From NCBI GenBank assembly GCA_009909035.1, contig JAAAOB010000027.1, forward strand, positions 17,594-81,593: a DNA stretch of 64,000 bases, written 5' to 3'. This DNA comes from Bacteroidota bacterium. GTDB taxonomy: Bacteria; Bacteroidota; Rhodothermia; Balneolales; Balneolaceae. Shown here in pieces: positions 24,998 through 33,574 of the stretch. The notes under the pieces are model-generated. The model did not search any database, was not told where the DNA came from, and saw only the letters and a program-made list of their open reading frames with translations. Within the stretch, counting starts at the first letter, position 1. Each line of letters opens with the position of its first letter. A program made the translations under genes and the position numbers.

Positions 24998-27274
24998 ATG
25001 GCTGAAAATCAGGATGTATATAAGAAGAAATTCGGAACCTTCCTGGGGGTATACCTTCCGAGTACACTAACCGTCCTGGGGTTAATTATGTACCTGAGGT
25101 TTGGTTGGGTCGTTGGCAATGTTGGGCTGCCGCTCACAATTGTAATTGTACTTCTTGCCAACATCATTACCTTCATCACCGGTATGAGCGCCGCCGCTAT
25201 CGCAACCAACATAAAGGTGGGCGTAGGTGGCGTCTACTATTTAATCTCCAGAAGTCTTGGTCTTGAAACAGGCGGTGCTATTGGGGTCGCCTTCTATATT
25301 AGCCGGACGCTAAGCATCACGTTCTATGCATTCGGACTTGCGGAACTGATCCTTCTTTTTTGGCCGATAGAAGCCTGGGGAGCCCTGCCTGAATACGCTA
25401 TACCGCTGATGACGGCCATTATCATCATTGCTATTACGTTTGCCTCCGGGAAGAGTGCTGAGCTTGTGCTAAAATTCCAGGTACCGATGCTGATTCTTGT
25501 TGTGATATCTATCCTGGCACTGATGGCCGGTGTATTTATGAATGAGCTCAGAATGCCTGAACTGACCGCCTCCTACCGCACGGTTCCGGATGGCGGGTTT
25601 TGGATTATATTTGCGGTATTTTTTCCCGGAGTTACCGGTTTTCTTGCAGGTATTGCAATGAGCGGTGACCTGAAGACTCCCGGCCAATCGATTAAAATGG
25701 GCACTATTTACTCGGTTCTCACAGGCGTTGCGGTCTACCTGCTGATCCCGGTCTTGCTTTCAATCACTGCCGTGCTTCCGTTTGAACAGATGGCAGATGA
25801 ATCCTACGGGCTGCGAACCTGGTCGGATGTTGCGTTTATGGGAGGACTCTTTATCTATCCCGCCGCCTGCGGTGCCATCCTATCATCGGCCATCGGTAGC
25901 GTGCTGAGCGGGCCGCGGGTATTGCAATCGCTATCCATGGACGGCCTGGCACCTAAATTTTTGTCGAAAGTAACAAAAACCGGGCAGCCGGCCATCGCCA
26001 CGTGGGTAACCGGTGCTGTCGCTTTATCCGCTGTAGCTCTTGGCGATTTAAATACAGCCGCAAAGTTCGTAACCGTACTGTTCCTAACACTCTACGTGGT
26101 CATCAATATCGTTGCAGCAACTGAAAAGCTGGTTGCAGAGCCCTCATTCCGTCCCAGCGTAAATGTGCCGTGGTATGTTTCGGTTTTAGGTGCTGTTGGT
26201 TCTTTGTATGTGATGTACCTGATCAGTCCCATAGCCCTTGCTTTTGCATTTTTACTGGAAGCCGGCTGTTACCTCTACTTTAAGAAAAAGTCTCTTGAGC
26301 AACAGTGGGGTGATGTAAATGCCGGACTCTGGATGAAGATTGCCCGGTTTTCACTGCTGAGAATGAATCACTACCACGTAAAACAGCGAAACTGGCGGCC
26401 TATCATTCTGCTCTTTGTCAAGGATATCTCCGACCGAATTGAACTCGTGAAACTTGCGGCGGCATTTGGACAAAACCGGGGGATTTTTTCGATATCTAAA
26501 CTACTGGTTAACGCCGGCGAACCGACTCGTAAAACGAGGAAAGTGCTTAAAGATCGGATGATCCAAAAAGTGCAGCGGATCGGTGTTGATGCCTTTTGCG
26601 AGGTACATGAGGTGGACTCGTTACACAGCGGAATACTGAATATCTCAAGAGGTCACGGTATTTCCGGTTTGAAAACCAATACCATCATGTTTGGATGGTC
26701 GGAAGATAGAGAGGCCAACAGCAACCAGCTCAAAATCATCCGTTCGCTTTCAAGGATTGGAAAAAACATTATCCTGGCAAAGTTCAACGATCACGAAAAT
26801 TGGAAAGTTGACAATCACCGGTATATTGATGTGTGGTGGAGCGGGGCGGAAAACAATGGGGATCTCATGCTGATCCTTTCGTATATGCTTACACTAAATC
26901 CCGAGTGGAAACATGCCAACATCCGTATCCGGGAAGTGATTGATCATGAAGAAGATCAGCGCTTCTTTGCCGAATCGATCAAACAATCACTAAAGGAAGC
27001 CCGGATTGAGGCGGAGGGTGAAATCATCATAAAAAATGGGCGGTCGTTCACGGATATTCTTACGACATATAGCTCTGAGGCCGATCTTGTCATGCTGGGG
27101 CTGAAAGTTACCTCCCCCGGTGAAGAAGAGAAGCATGCCGCTAAAATCGATCAGCTCTCCAGGGTAGGAAAAGTCTGCATTTTTGTGCAAAATAATAACC
27201 TGGACGATACATTCCCTGTCTTACTGACCTCTGAAAATCAAGGCGAGCCAACAGGCCGAGAGTCCAATTCATAA
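24998..27274 (+). CDS. SLC12-type cation-chloride cotransporter-like protein
   Basis: A 758-residue APC-superfamily transporter. Residues 12-430 form about twelve membrane segments, starting GTFLGVYLPSTLTVLGLI MYLRFGWVVGN; this opening, with LxxILGxxMYLR-like spacing, is characteristic of SLC12 (NKCC/KCC) proteins. The cytoplasmic C-terminal half (about 450-758) is soluble with SLC12-like repeats, including an ADLVMLGL segment near 695. It probably moves Na+, K+ and Cl- for volume or salt homeostasis, in keeping with a saline habitat, but ion specificity cannot be read. It is monocistronic as far as seen. Confidence 0.82.
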   Translation: MAENQDVYKKKFGTFLGVYLPSTLTVLGLIMYLRFGWVVGNVGLPLTIVIVLLANIITFITGMSAAAIATNIKVGVGGVYYLISRSLGLETGGAIGVAFYISRTLSITFYAFGLAELILLFWPIEAWGALPEYAIPLMTAIIIIAITFASGKSAELVLKFQVPMLILVVISILALMAGVFMNELRMPELTASYRTVPDGGFWIIFAVFFPGVTGFLAGIAMSGDLKTPGQSIKMGTIYSVLTGVAVYLLIPVLLSITAVLPFEQMADESYGLRTWSDVAFMGGLFIYPAACGAILSSAIGSVLSGPRVLQSLSMDGLAPKFLSKVTKTGQPAIATWVTGAVALSAVALGDLNTAAKFVTVLFLTLYVVINIVAATEKLVAEPSFRPSVNVPWYVSVLGAVGSLYVMYLISPIALAFAFLLEAGCYLYFKKKSLEQQWGDVNAGLWMKIARFSLLRMNHYHVKQRNWRPIILLFVKDISDRIELVKLAAAFGQNRGIFSISKLLVNAGEPTRKTRKVLKDRMIQKVQRIGVDAFCEVHEVDSLHSGILNISRGHGISGLKTNTIMFGWSEDREANSNQLKIIRSLSRIGKNIILAKFNDHENWKVDNHRYIDVWWSGAENNGDLMLILSYMLTLNPEWKHANIRIREVIDHEEDQRFFAESIKQSLKEARIEAEGEIIIKNGRSFTDILTTYSSEADLVMLGLKVTSPGEEEKHAAKIDQLSRVGKVCIFVQNNNLDDTFPVLLTSENQGEPTGRESNS

Positions 27275-27453
27275 AATAACACCTCGTAAAATGTATAAGA
27301 TGCTTCAGCAGAAACTGGACTCAACATGCGAACCCCTTCGTCAAGTTATAGACCGGCTTCAGAATTGAACAGGGTAAAATCTGAGAATTGCTTGCGGCTT
27401 TCCGCCCGGCTCATTCACCTGGTTGCCACGGGGCTGTTGACCGGGAGAATTCC

Positions 27454-27570
27454 TTACTTCCACAACCCGTTCAGGTTCATCCACTCCTCCCGCTCCATCA
27501 TCGGCTGCGGGTAGGCATCCAAAACATTATCAAGATGCAGGTACTCGCCCCACACGGTTTTGATTTTTAT
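27454..27570 (-). pseudogene. glycoside hydrolase family 2 N-terminal fragment
   Basis: The reverse strand reads KTVWGEYLHLDNV, then YPQPMMEREEWMNLNGLW and stops (TAA at 27454). This is the conserved entrance to GH2 proteins of Bacteroidota (TPWGE...NVLxxYPRPQMxRxxWxNLNGLWDY). Upstream, a decayed PNPGNR element followed by a stop also fits. The remaining several hundred residues are absent, so this is a small relic of a deleted or rearranged gene. Confidence 0.6.
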
Positions 27571-27963
27571 CTACAGACGATTGCCAGGATTGGGCTTGAA
27601 GATTTAATGATGTGAAAGTGAATAAGAAGGTGGTTAGGAATAGACACAGCTTTGGTTGTCTCATCGAGCAGTAGATTTGTTAGATTGATTGATTCTGATA
27701 CGTTTATTTATCGAATATCATGGAAAAGATCAATAATTCAGGAATTTATCTTTCGGCAGTCGAGGGGTTTTTATGCGCTCCAAGCGATTTGATTTTGTCT
27801 GTAGCTCATAACAATACATACATACCAAATAGTATTTAAAACCGTTTTCTTGACTTAGAAATGCCTTCAAGGTATATTTAAATAAGCCCTGCATGTTGCG
27901 AAGTCTCTGGTTCCACCTGGGATACGAAATCCAAAGAAATTTCATAGCAACTGCGGGGCTTCA
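27571..27963. other. intergenic region without supported gene
   Basis: 393 bp between the GH2 relic and the DUF3800 pseudogene. A 71-codon open frame on the minus strand (27730-27945) is Lys/Tyr-rich but has no recognisable domain and no supporting context, so it is not called. The region is AT-rich like the pseudogene beside it. Confidence 0.35.
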
Positions 27964-28903
27964 TTATTTGGTCTTTGAATCGTCCTGCCTGTAATTTGAG
28001 GGAATAAATAGCCAATGTCGGTAAGGGTGATTCCAGTAATTTCGCCTGTCTCCATCAATTCCCGTAGTAATTCCAATATTAAAATTGGAATATATTTTTC
28101 TAATCCGTTTGTTGATTAATTTATAGAGTTTCTCCTTCGCAATCGTACGCTTGCCTCTCCTCCACTTTCCTTTTGGTTTTCTTTTGTGTTTATCATTCAA
28201 CCGGAATTGCATAGCACCTAAAACGATATCTATACATTGAAGCAACACATGATTGTGAGAGCTGACCTCCGCAATCTGGTCTTCCTTGATTTTGATTCTC
28301 TGCCTGCGGAATTCGGGAGATTTTTCAAGACTAGTGCCGTTACCACTTAATTAGTAAGGCGAAGGCATGGGTAAATGGCCGTCAAATAAGAGATTTCCCT
28401 CACAAATCTCACTATATAAATTATGTGGTAACGGTACTAGTAATATGAGATTTGAAAAGAGCTGCCTTTTCCCTCGTATCCGGCAAGCGATCAAAATATA
28501 TCCTCAGTTTCAGCTCATTTCCTGAGGGATTAGAATAACGCAAACCAAACGCATGTTTGATGAACTGGTAATACAGTAAAAAATAATCATGTTTTTGATG
28601 ATACTCCTCCAGACCGATAGTAACATATCTGTTTTGAGTAAACATAATTCGTGCCTTAACAAGATCTTTTTCTACAAGATTGAAAAACAGATTCATTACC
28701 GTTTTATACTTATCAAGATACCCGCTCGATATTTTCTGCCACTTGATCTCTTTAAACAAATTTTGCTCTTCTTTTGCCTTTTCAAGTGCTTTAGTAACCT
28801 CGTTCAAATGGGTCGACCAAACTAACAAACCACCGTAAAAATTTGAATAATATTTCCCCTTAATTACAGACTCGTCTGCATAAATAATGTATTCTCTTGA
28901 CAT
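27964..28903 (-). pseudogene. DUF3800 protein gene split by a MITE
   Basis: The N-terminal part (28903 to 28442) reads MSREYIIYADESVIKG, then YFDRLPDTREKAALFKSHIT; the ADES(G) start is typical of DUF3800 (an RNase-H-like fold, often in accessory or defence regions). It then runs into an inserted element and stops at 28421. The C-terminal part continues from 28329 with LEKSPEFRRQRIKI, AEVSSHNHVLLQCIDIVLG and PYRHWLFIP to the stop at 27964. Removing 106 bp rejoins both parts in one frame (HITS-LEKS). Without that insertion the gene would be about 278 codons. Confidence 0.75.
28330..28441. mobile_element. MITE inserted in the DUF3800 gene
   Basis: A 112-bp unit bounded by ACTAGTGCCGTTACCAC (28330-28346) and GTGGTAACGGTACTAGT (28425-28441), inverted repeats with 16 of 17 matches. 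The interior has no coding capacity. Because ACTAGT is itself palindromic, the target duplication cannot be sized exactly; removal of 106 bp, leaving one ACTAGT, restores the interrupted reading frame. This marks it as a recent, clean insertion. Confidence 0.8.
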
Positions 28904-29272
28904 ACCCAGCTAATGAACGTTCGTTTAAAATTGTCGCCTTAAAGAATAACTTTTTAATATAACTCCAACAAATTCATGACAATCCCCTTCGGTTGGCGAT
29001 TCCCTCCTGCGCAAGGCTACGGTGGACAAGGCCTTTTTTCCCGAATGGATGCCTTTAGCACGCCTGCCGAATTTCAAACGTTCATATCAGCTAAAACCAA
29101 ACAGCGTTGCAATCAGAATTTTGAACCAAAGCAACTCGAAGTTCCCCGTTCGAGTGGTCCGGATATTTTTTAGCATCAGCTCATCTTGTTCTGGATGTTG
29201 AACTTTATTAAAGCTAAAACTTGCTTTATGTTTAGCTGTTTGTTGCATAGCCATCGAAGCTGGAGCTTCGAT
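28904..29272. other. intergenic region with a perfect hairpin at one end
   Basis: 369 bp with no supported gene on either strand. At 29253-29272 ATCGAAGCT-GG-AGCTTCGAT forms a perfect 9-bp stem with a two-base loop, directly after the stop of the minus-strand SARP gene. It could stop or stabilise that transcript's 3' end, although no T-run follows. A pyrimidine/purine patch near 29000-29040 (CTCCTGCGCAAGGCTACGG) looks like degenerate repeat DNA. Confidence 0.4.
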
Positions 29273-31432
29273 CTACGTGATATCCCAGCCTGAATTTACA
29301 CTTCTTAGCACTTTCTCAAATCGGTTGTCTTGTCGTATTTCTGATAAAAAATCAGGATAGAGGTACCGGATTGTTGGTGTTGTGAAGGCGCCCCAGTGCT
29401 CTACCTTATCAAATGCCTCAAACGCTTTATCATGCTCCCCCAGTGCAGCATAAGCGAAACCGGCAGATGCATAATCATTTGCCTGTAAAACTTTTTTGAT
29501 TAGTTCTTGGGCCCGGTTTTTTCGTCCTTTTTTATTGTGGATGATTGCAAGAGAAGCAACCACCTCTGCTGAAGAGGGAGAGCTGTCCGGAGTTAAAAGC
29601 GTCAGGGCCTCTTTTTGGGCACGTTCAGCTTCATGATATTTGCCCAGGTGGTAAAGGGTCAGTCCCTCAATGAAGTGAATAACACCAAATTCCGGTTCAA
29701 TTTTTTTCGCAGTTTGTACCTCTTTCAGTGCTTTATCCGGATGGGCATTGGCCAGGTAAATTTGTCCCAGGTACACCCGCGTGTAGGGCGAATGGGGGTC
29801 AAGTGTCACTGCTTTTTCTGCGGGTTCAATCGATTGATCAAGCCGTCCCAGAACCATATTCATCCATCCAAGCCAGTTGTGACCTTCCGCATATCCGGGC
29901 TGTAGTTCCACAGACGTTTTGAATTCACGAAGGGCATCGGGCCCGTTTTGCCTGCGCACATAGATGATTCCAAGTGCAGTATGTGCTTCACCAAGTTTTG
30001 GATTCAGCGAAAGCGCCTTAACGGCCGATTCCATCGCATCCGTATGGGTTGACTCCTGGGGATAGTTGTACCATTCCGCCAGGATCTGAGCCTCCGCCAG
30101 GCCGGTCCACGCCTGCGCATAGCCTTTATCTTCGTCAATTGCCCTCCTGAAATAGCTGATTGCCTGCGTAATACCGGTTTCTGAGCGCTGACTCAGATGA
30201 AACCGTCCTTTGGTGTACAGCAGATAGGCATCGAGGTTCTGGGTCGGTTCCGTTTCGGGTTGGTCCGTCGTTTTTTTGGTAAACCGTCCTTCCAAGCTAT
30301 CGGTAATTCGCCCGGCCAGTTCGCTTTGAATATCAAATATATTCTTTGTCGTCAATTCCCGGTCGAACGTTTCTGCCCAGAGATGGTCCTCTGTCTCAGC
30401 TTCAATCATCTGAATATTAAGACGAATTCTGTTTTCGATCTGCTGAACCGACCCCTCAACAATAATTCGTACACCCAGTTCACGAGCAATTTCGGGAATC
30501 GCCTGATTGCTGTCTTCATATCGAAGAACAGATGTTCTGGATATCATCGATAGTTGTCTGTTGGCAGAGAGTCGGGTCAGAAGGTCATTGTGCAAACCTC
30601 TGGCAAAATGCAGGGTAGATTCGTCGTTTCCCAAAACATCAAATGGCAGCACAGCCACAGAGTTTTCATGCGTGGCTTTCAGATGCTTTTTCTTCTTTGC
30701 GATTTCAGGTTTACTCTGCTCAATAAACTCAGAGAGCTCTTTTGTGATTGCCGATGGGTTCTCACCAAACTCCTTGGCCATTTGGGTAGCGTGGCTGTTT
30801 ATAATCTCAGCAATTTCAGATTGCTTATCCTGATACATGAGTGAGCGCAACAGGTCTTTAACTTTTTTTATGCTGAACGGATCTTCACGGTAGAGGATCT
30901 TCCGGTACGTTACAGCCTCTCTGTACTGCTGACTGCTCTCAAATTGTTGCGCTGCCTTTTCTGCGGCTTTCAAATACTCATTATGGTAGTGTTTACGATG
31001 AGTATCAAGCCATTGATCGAGTTCGGCTGAAGCTTTCGGAATGTGAAGACCTTCCAGCAGCTTGCCCCGGTATAGGGTCAATGCTTTTTGCCAGTCACTA
31101 TTCTCAATTGCGTTTTCAAAAGCAAAAACATCGCACTCAAAAAGTTCTTTATCGATCCTCAGTTCTTCTGTGCCCCTGGCTTCGATACAATTTTTGCCAA
31201 GCGTTTTACGCAAATGATAGAGCATGTTGCTGAGAGCATTCCGTGCACTCTTTTGTCCTTTCTCCGGCCAAAGCAGGGGAAGAATTCTGTCTCTTCGCTG
31301 AAAACCGGTCGTTTTATTAATCAATAGGAAGGAGAGCAAAAACAATCGCTTGGGTCCGGCAAGAAACGAGTGTTCCAGCTTGCCGTCATGCGTTCGCAGT
31401 TCTGCCGGTCCAAGGATGTTGAGTTGATTCAT
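29273..31432 (-). CDS. SARP-type regulator with TolB-like domain and TPR repeats
   Basis: 719 residues from the ATG at 31432 (MNQLNILGPAELRTHDG); ten extra codons upstream are unlikely to be translated. Order: winged-helix OmpR/SARP DNA-binding domain with bacterial transcriptional activation domain (about 1-230; RNALSNMLYHLRKTLG), then a FlgO/TolB-like domain (about 258-385; SVAVLPFDVLG and GVRIIVEGSV), then TPR repeats to the end (about 400-690). Such proteins are large cytoplasmic regulators common in Rhodothermota and Bacteroidota. The gene is divergent from an exported lipoprotein with a short spacer, so that gene is the likeliest target. Confidence 0.85.
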   Translation of the reverse strand: MNQLNILGPAELRTHDGKLEHSFLAGPKRLFLLSFLLINKTTGFQRRDRILPLLWPEKGQKSARNALSNMLYHLRKTLGKNCIEARGTEELRIDKELFECDVFAFENAIENSDWQKALTLYRGKLLEGLHIPKASAELDQWLDTHRKHYHNEYLKAAEKAAQQFESSQQYREAVTYRKILYREDPFSIKKVKDLLRSLMYQDKQSEIAEIINSHATQMAKEFGENPSAITKELSEFIEQSKPEIAKKKKHLKATHENSVAVLPFDVLGNDESTLHFARGLHNDLLTRLSANRQLSMISRTSVLRYEDSNQAIPEIARELGVRIIVEGSVQQIENRIRLNIQMIEAETEDHLWAETFDRELTTKNIFDIQSELAGRITDSLEGRFTKKTTDQPETEPTQNLDAYLLYTKGRFHLSQRSETGITQAISYFRRAIDEDKGYAQAWTGLAEAQILAEWYNYPQESTHTDAMESAVKALSLNPKLGEAHTALGIIYVRRQNGPDALREFKTSVELQPGYAEGHNWLGWMNMVLGRLDQSIEPAEKAVTLDPHSPYTRVYLGQIYLANAHPDKALKEVQTAKKIEPEFGVIHFIEGLTLYHLGKYHEAERAQKEALTLLTPDSSPSSAEVVASLAIIHNKKGRKNRAQELIKKVLQANDYASAGFAYAALGEHDKAFEAFDKVEHWGAFTTPTIRYLYPDFLSEIRQDNRFEKVLRSVNSGWDIT

Positions 31433-31598
31433 GTAGATACAGACTAAAGTCTTAGATGACAATCTAAGAACTAAAAAAGAGGAAGGAAAGAGCCGGGGTC
31501 TATTTTGAGATCAGATTAGAAAGGCAGTCAACTGGCTGCCGGTTAATTCAACAATCGAAATCATCACAAACAGTAATTTAACCAAATCCTTTATCATT

Positions 31599-32636
31599 AT
31601 GTTTTATGTCATCAAGAATACAATTCTCTACACCAGCATGATGATGTTATTATTTTCAACGACCCAGCTGTTTTCTGGCTGCGACGATGAAAATATAACA
31701 TCAAACGAATCACCTAATGAGAAGCTTGTGGAAGTTACAGCTACTCACAACCACGATGAAAATCTTCATCTTTTTGAGATGGATACCCAATCGATCTCAT
31801 CCGGCTGGACAACGTTTGAGTTTAACAACGCATCGCATGTGGATCATTTTTTTGTGATCTATAAAGTTCCTGAGGCAGCCATCGAAGCCGCAAAGGCAGC
31901 CGACGAACCGCTGCTCGAGCACTGGTTCCAGGGAGTTACGGAACCGTTCCAGGTGGAGTACAATCCCTATGCTTCGGGCGAAATAGAGTATGGGGAGTTT
32001 GTTGACAATCTTGTAGCCCACGTTTCTGAGAAAGGGCCCTGGTTTTTTGATCCGGGTGCTCCACCCATGGGCGGGCCTGGCTTCACCGCTGACGGCAAGA
32101 CATCCAAAACCACGGTACACCTTGAGCCTGGAGAGTACATTGTGGAATGCTATGTGAAAGACGAAAACGAGCAGTTCCACTCCTATTTGGGAATGCTGGA
32201 ACAACTGACCGTAACTGATGAACAGTCGGGTGCAGAAGAGCCGGAACCGGATATGAATATCACCATTTCCTCCAAAGAAGGAATTGAGGTGGATGGAAAT
32301 CCTGAAAATGGATCACAAGTTGTTGAGGTCTTTTTTGAAGATCAGACAAGTTATGGTCACCTGCTCGGACACAACGTTCAGCTTGTGAAACTGAGTGACA
32401 ATAGCGATCAGGAATTGATCGAATCTGTGATTGAGTGGATGAATTGGTCAAAACCGGGAAGCCTCGTAAACAACGCGCCACAGGGTGCGGAGTTTATGGG
32501 TGGTACCATGGAAATGACGGGAGGATCAACCGCGTATATTCATGCCGATTTTGAACCGGGCGATTACGCGTGGATTGCCGAAATTCCTGACCCGGCCAGC
32601 GCCAACATGCTTAAAACATTCACAATTCCGGAATAG
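31599..32636 (+). CDS. exported lipoprotein with two beta-sandwich-like halves
   Basis: A 345-residue protein. The signal ends in a lipobox LFSGC (C28). Two related halves follow: about 45-210 and 225-345. Each begins with a VEVT or ITISS strand and closes with a GEYIVECYVKDE or GDYAWIAEIPDP strand, resembling cupredoxin-like immunoglobulin folds. No full copper-ligand set was found, although histidines near HNHDENLH and HVDHFF could bind metal. Function unknown. Divergent from the SARP gene; a terminator follows at 32699. Confidence 0.65.
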   Translation: MFYVIKNTILYTSMMMLLFSTTQLFSGCDDENITSNESPNEKLVEVTATHNHDENLHLFEMDTQSISSGWTTFEFNNASHVDHFFVIYKVPEAAIEAAKAADEPLLEHWFQGVTEPFQVEYNPYASGEIEYGEFVDNLVAHVSEKGPWFFDPGAPPMGGPGFTADGKTSKTTVHLEPGEYIVECYVKDENEQFHSYLGMLEQLTVTDEQSGAEEPEPDMNITISSKEGIEVDGNPENGSQVVEVFFEDQTSYGHLLGHNVQLVKLSDNSDQELIESVIEWMNWSKPGSLVNNAPQGAEFMGGTMEMTGGSTAYIHADFEPGDYAWIAEIPDPASANMLKTFTIPE

Positions 32637-32698
32637 CGGAATAGTCAAAATCATATTCGTAACCTCAACATACATCATCGCAGTATGATTTATGATGA

Positions 32699-32738
32699 AG
32701 GCGCTCCTCAGTTGACAGCGGGGAGTGCTTTTTTATTT
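32699..32738 (+). terminator. rho-independent terminator after lipoprotein gene
   Basis: GCGCTCC ... GGAGTGC stem (one G-T pair) with a loop of about 14 bases, followed by a run of T (TTTTTTATTT). Located 63 bp after the lipoprotein stop, on the plus strand. Confidence 0.7.
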
Positions 32739-32870
32739 AGTGCTTTTAGCCATTGTATAAAAAAGATGGGCGAAATGCCAGTGGAAACGCCATTCTTCAT
32801 TTGTCCCTGTGTCGTGTTTCACTCTATTCGTTCTTTTTCTGTATCCATTAGAGAAAACCATTTTGATAAC

Positions 32871-32883
32871 TGAACGGTGTTCA
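32871..32883. promoter_or_regulatory. candidate TetR operator upstream of tetR
   Basis: TGAACGGTGTTCA is a perfect palindrome with 5-bp arms and a 3-bp spacer, 34 bp before the regulator's ATG. A near copy (TGAACGATGTTTA) occurs at 33542 just before the efflux genes. A dyad placed at both promoters of a TetR-regulated locus is the usual autoregulation pattern. Confidence 0.55.
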
Positions 32884-32916
32884 TTAGTTTGTTATTGTTC
32901 AATTAATCACTTACAC

Positions 32917-33525
32917 ATGGGAATTCAGGAACGTAAAGAACGCGAAAAACAGGAATTGAAGGAGCTCATCATGAGTACGGCGGCGAAACTTTTTCGCCAG
33001 AAAGGCTATGTAGCCACCAGCATGCGGGCCATCGCAGAAGAAATTGAGTACAGTCCGGGAACCCTCTATCTCTATTTTAAAGACAAGGATGAACTGCTGT
33101 ATCAGCTCAGCGTTCGGGCTTTTAACCTGTTTTTCGAGTATTTCAGCCGGGTGCGGTCCGTCAAGGATCCGCTCGAACGTCTTTTCAAGCTCGGGGAGGT
33201 GTACCTGACCTTTGCCATCGAGCAGCCTGCGTACTACGATCTGATGTTCATCATGACTGATCCCATGCGCAGCCTTGATAAAGAAAACTGGGCGGAGGGC
33301 AAGAAGAATCACCAGGTGCTGACCGATATTCTGAAGGAGTGCCAGGCTGCCGGCCATTTCAAAGGGTACGAACTGGACCCGCTTTCGTTTATGATCTGGA
33401 GCCAGGTACACGGCATTTCATCCCTCTATGTGAAAGAACGAATGCAAATGTACCCGGATGCCGACAAAAAACAACTGCTGTTTGATGCCCTGGAAATTTT
33501 TAACAACACCCTGAAGAACCTGTAA
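32917..33525 (+). CDS. TetR-family transcriptional regulator
   Basis: 202 residues from the ATG at 32917 (MGIQERKEREKQELK); a longer frame from 32809 is ruled out because it would cover the operator at 32871. The N-terminal HTH (AAKLFRQKGYVATSMRAIAEEI, then SPGTLYLYFKDKDEL, about residues 20-62) is standard TetR; the C-terminal helices form the ligand pocket. It lies directly upstream of a TolC/adaptor/RND set and probably represses it until an inducer binds. Confidence 0.92.
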   Translation: MGIQERKEREKQELKELIMSTAAKLFRQKGYVATSMRAIAEEIEYSPGTLYLYFKDKDELLYQLSVRAFNLFFEYFSRVRSVKDPLERLFKLGEVYLTFAIEQPAYYDLMFIMTDPMRSLDKENWAEGKKNHQVLTDILKECQAAGHFKGYELDPLSFMIWSQVHGISSLYVKERMQMYPDADKKQLLFDALEIFNNTLKNL

Positions 33526-33541
33526 TTTTTTTGAATGATAC

Positions 33542-33554
33542 TGAACGATGTTTA
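33542..33554. promoter_or_regulatory. candidate TetR operator upstream of the efflux operon
   Basis: TGAACGATGTTTA, matching the site at 32871 in 11 of 13 bases, 20 bp before the chosen TolC start. It covers an ATG at 33548 that could otherwise be read as the TolC start; the operator favours the later ATG at 33575. Confidence 0.5.
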
Positions 33555-33574
33555 TAATATTAAAACTGTTTATC

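Noticed and set aside
27730..27945. 71-codon open frame on the minus strand
   Set aside because: Lys/Tyr-rich, no domain, and lies in decayed AT-rich DNA beside the DUF3800 pseudogene.
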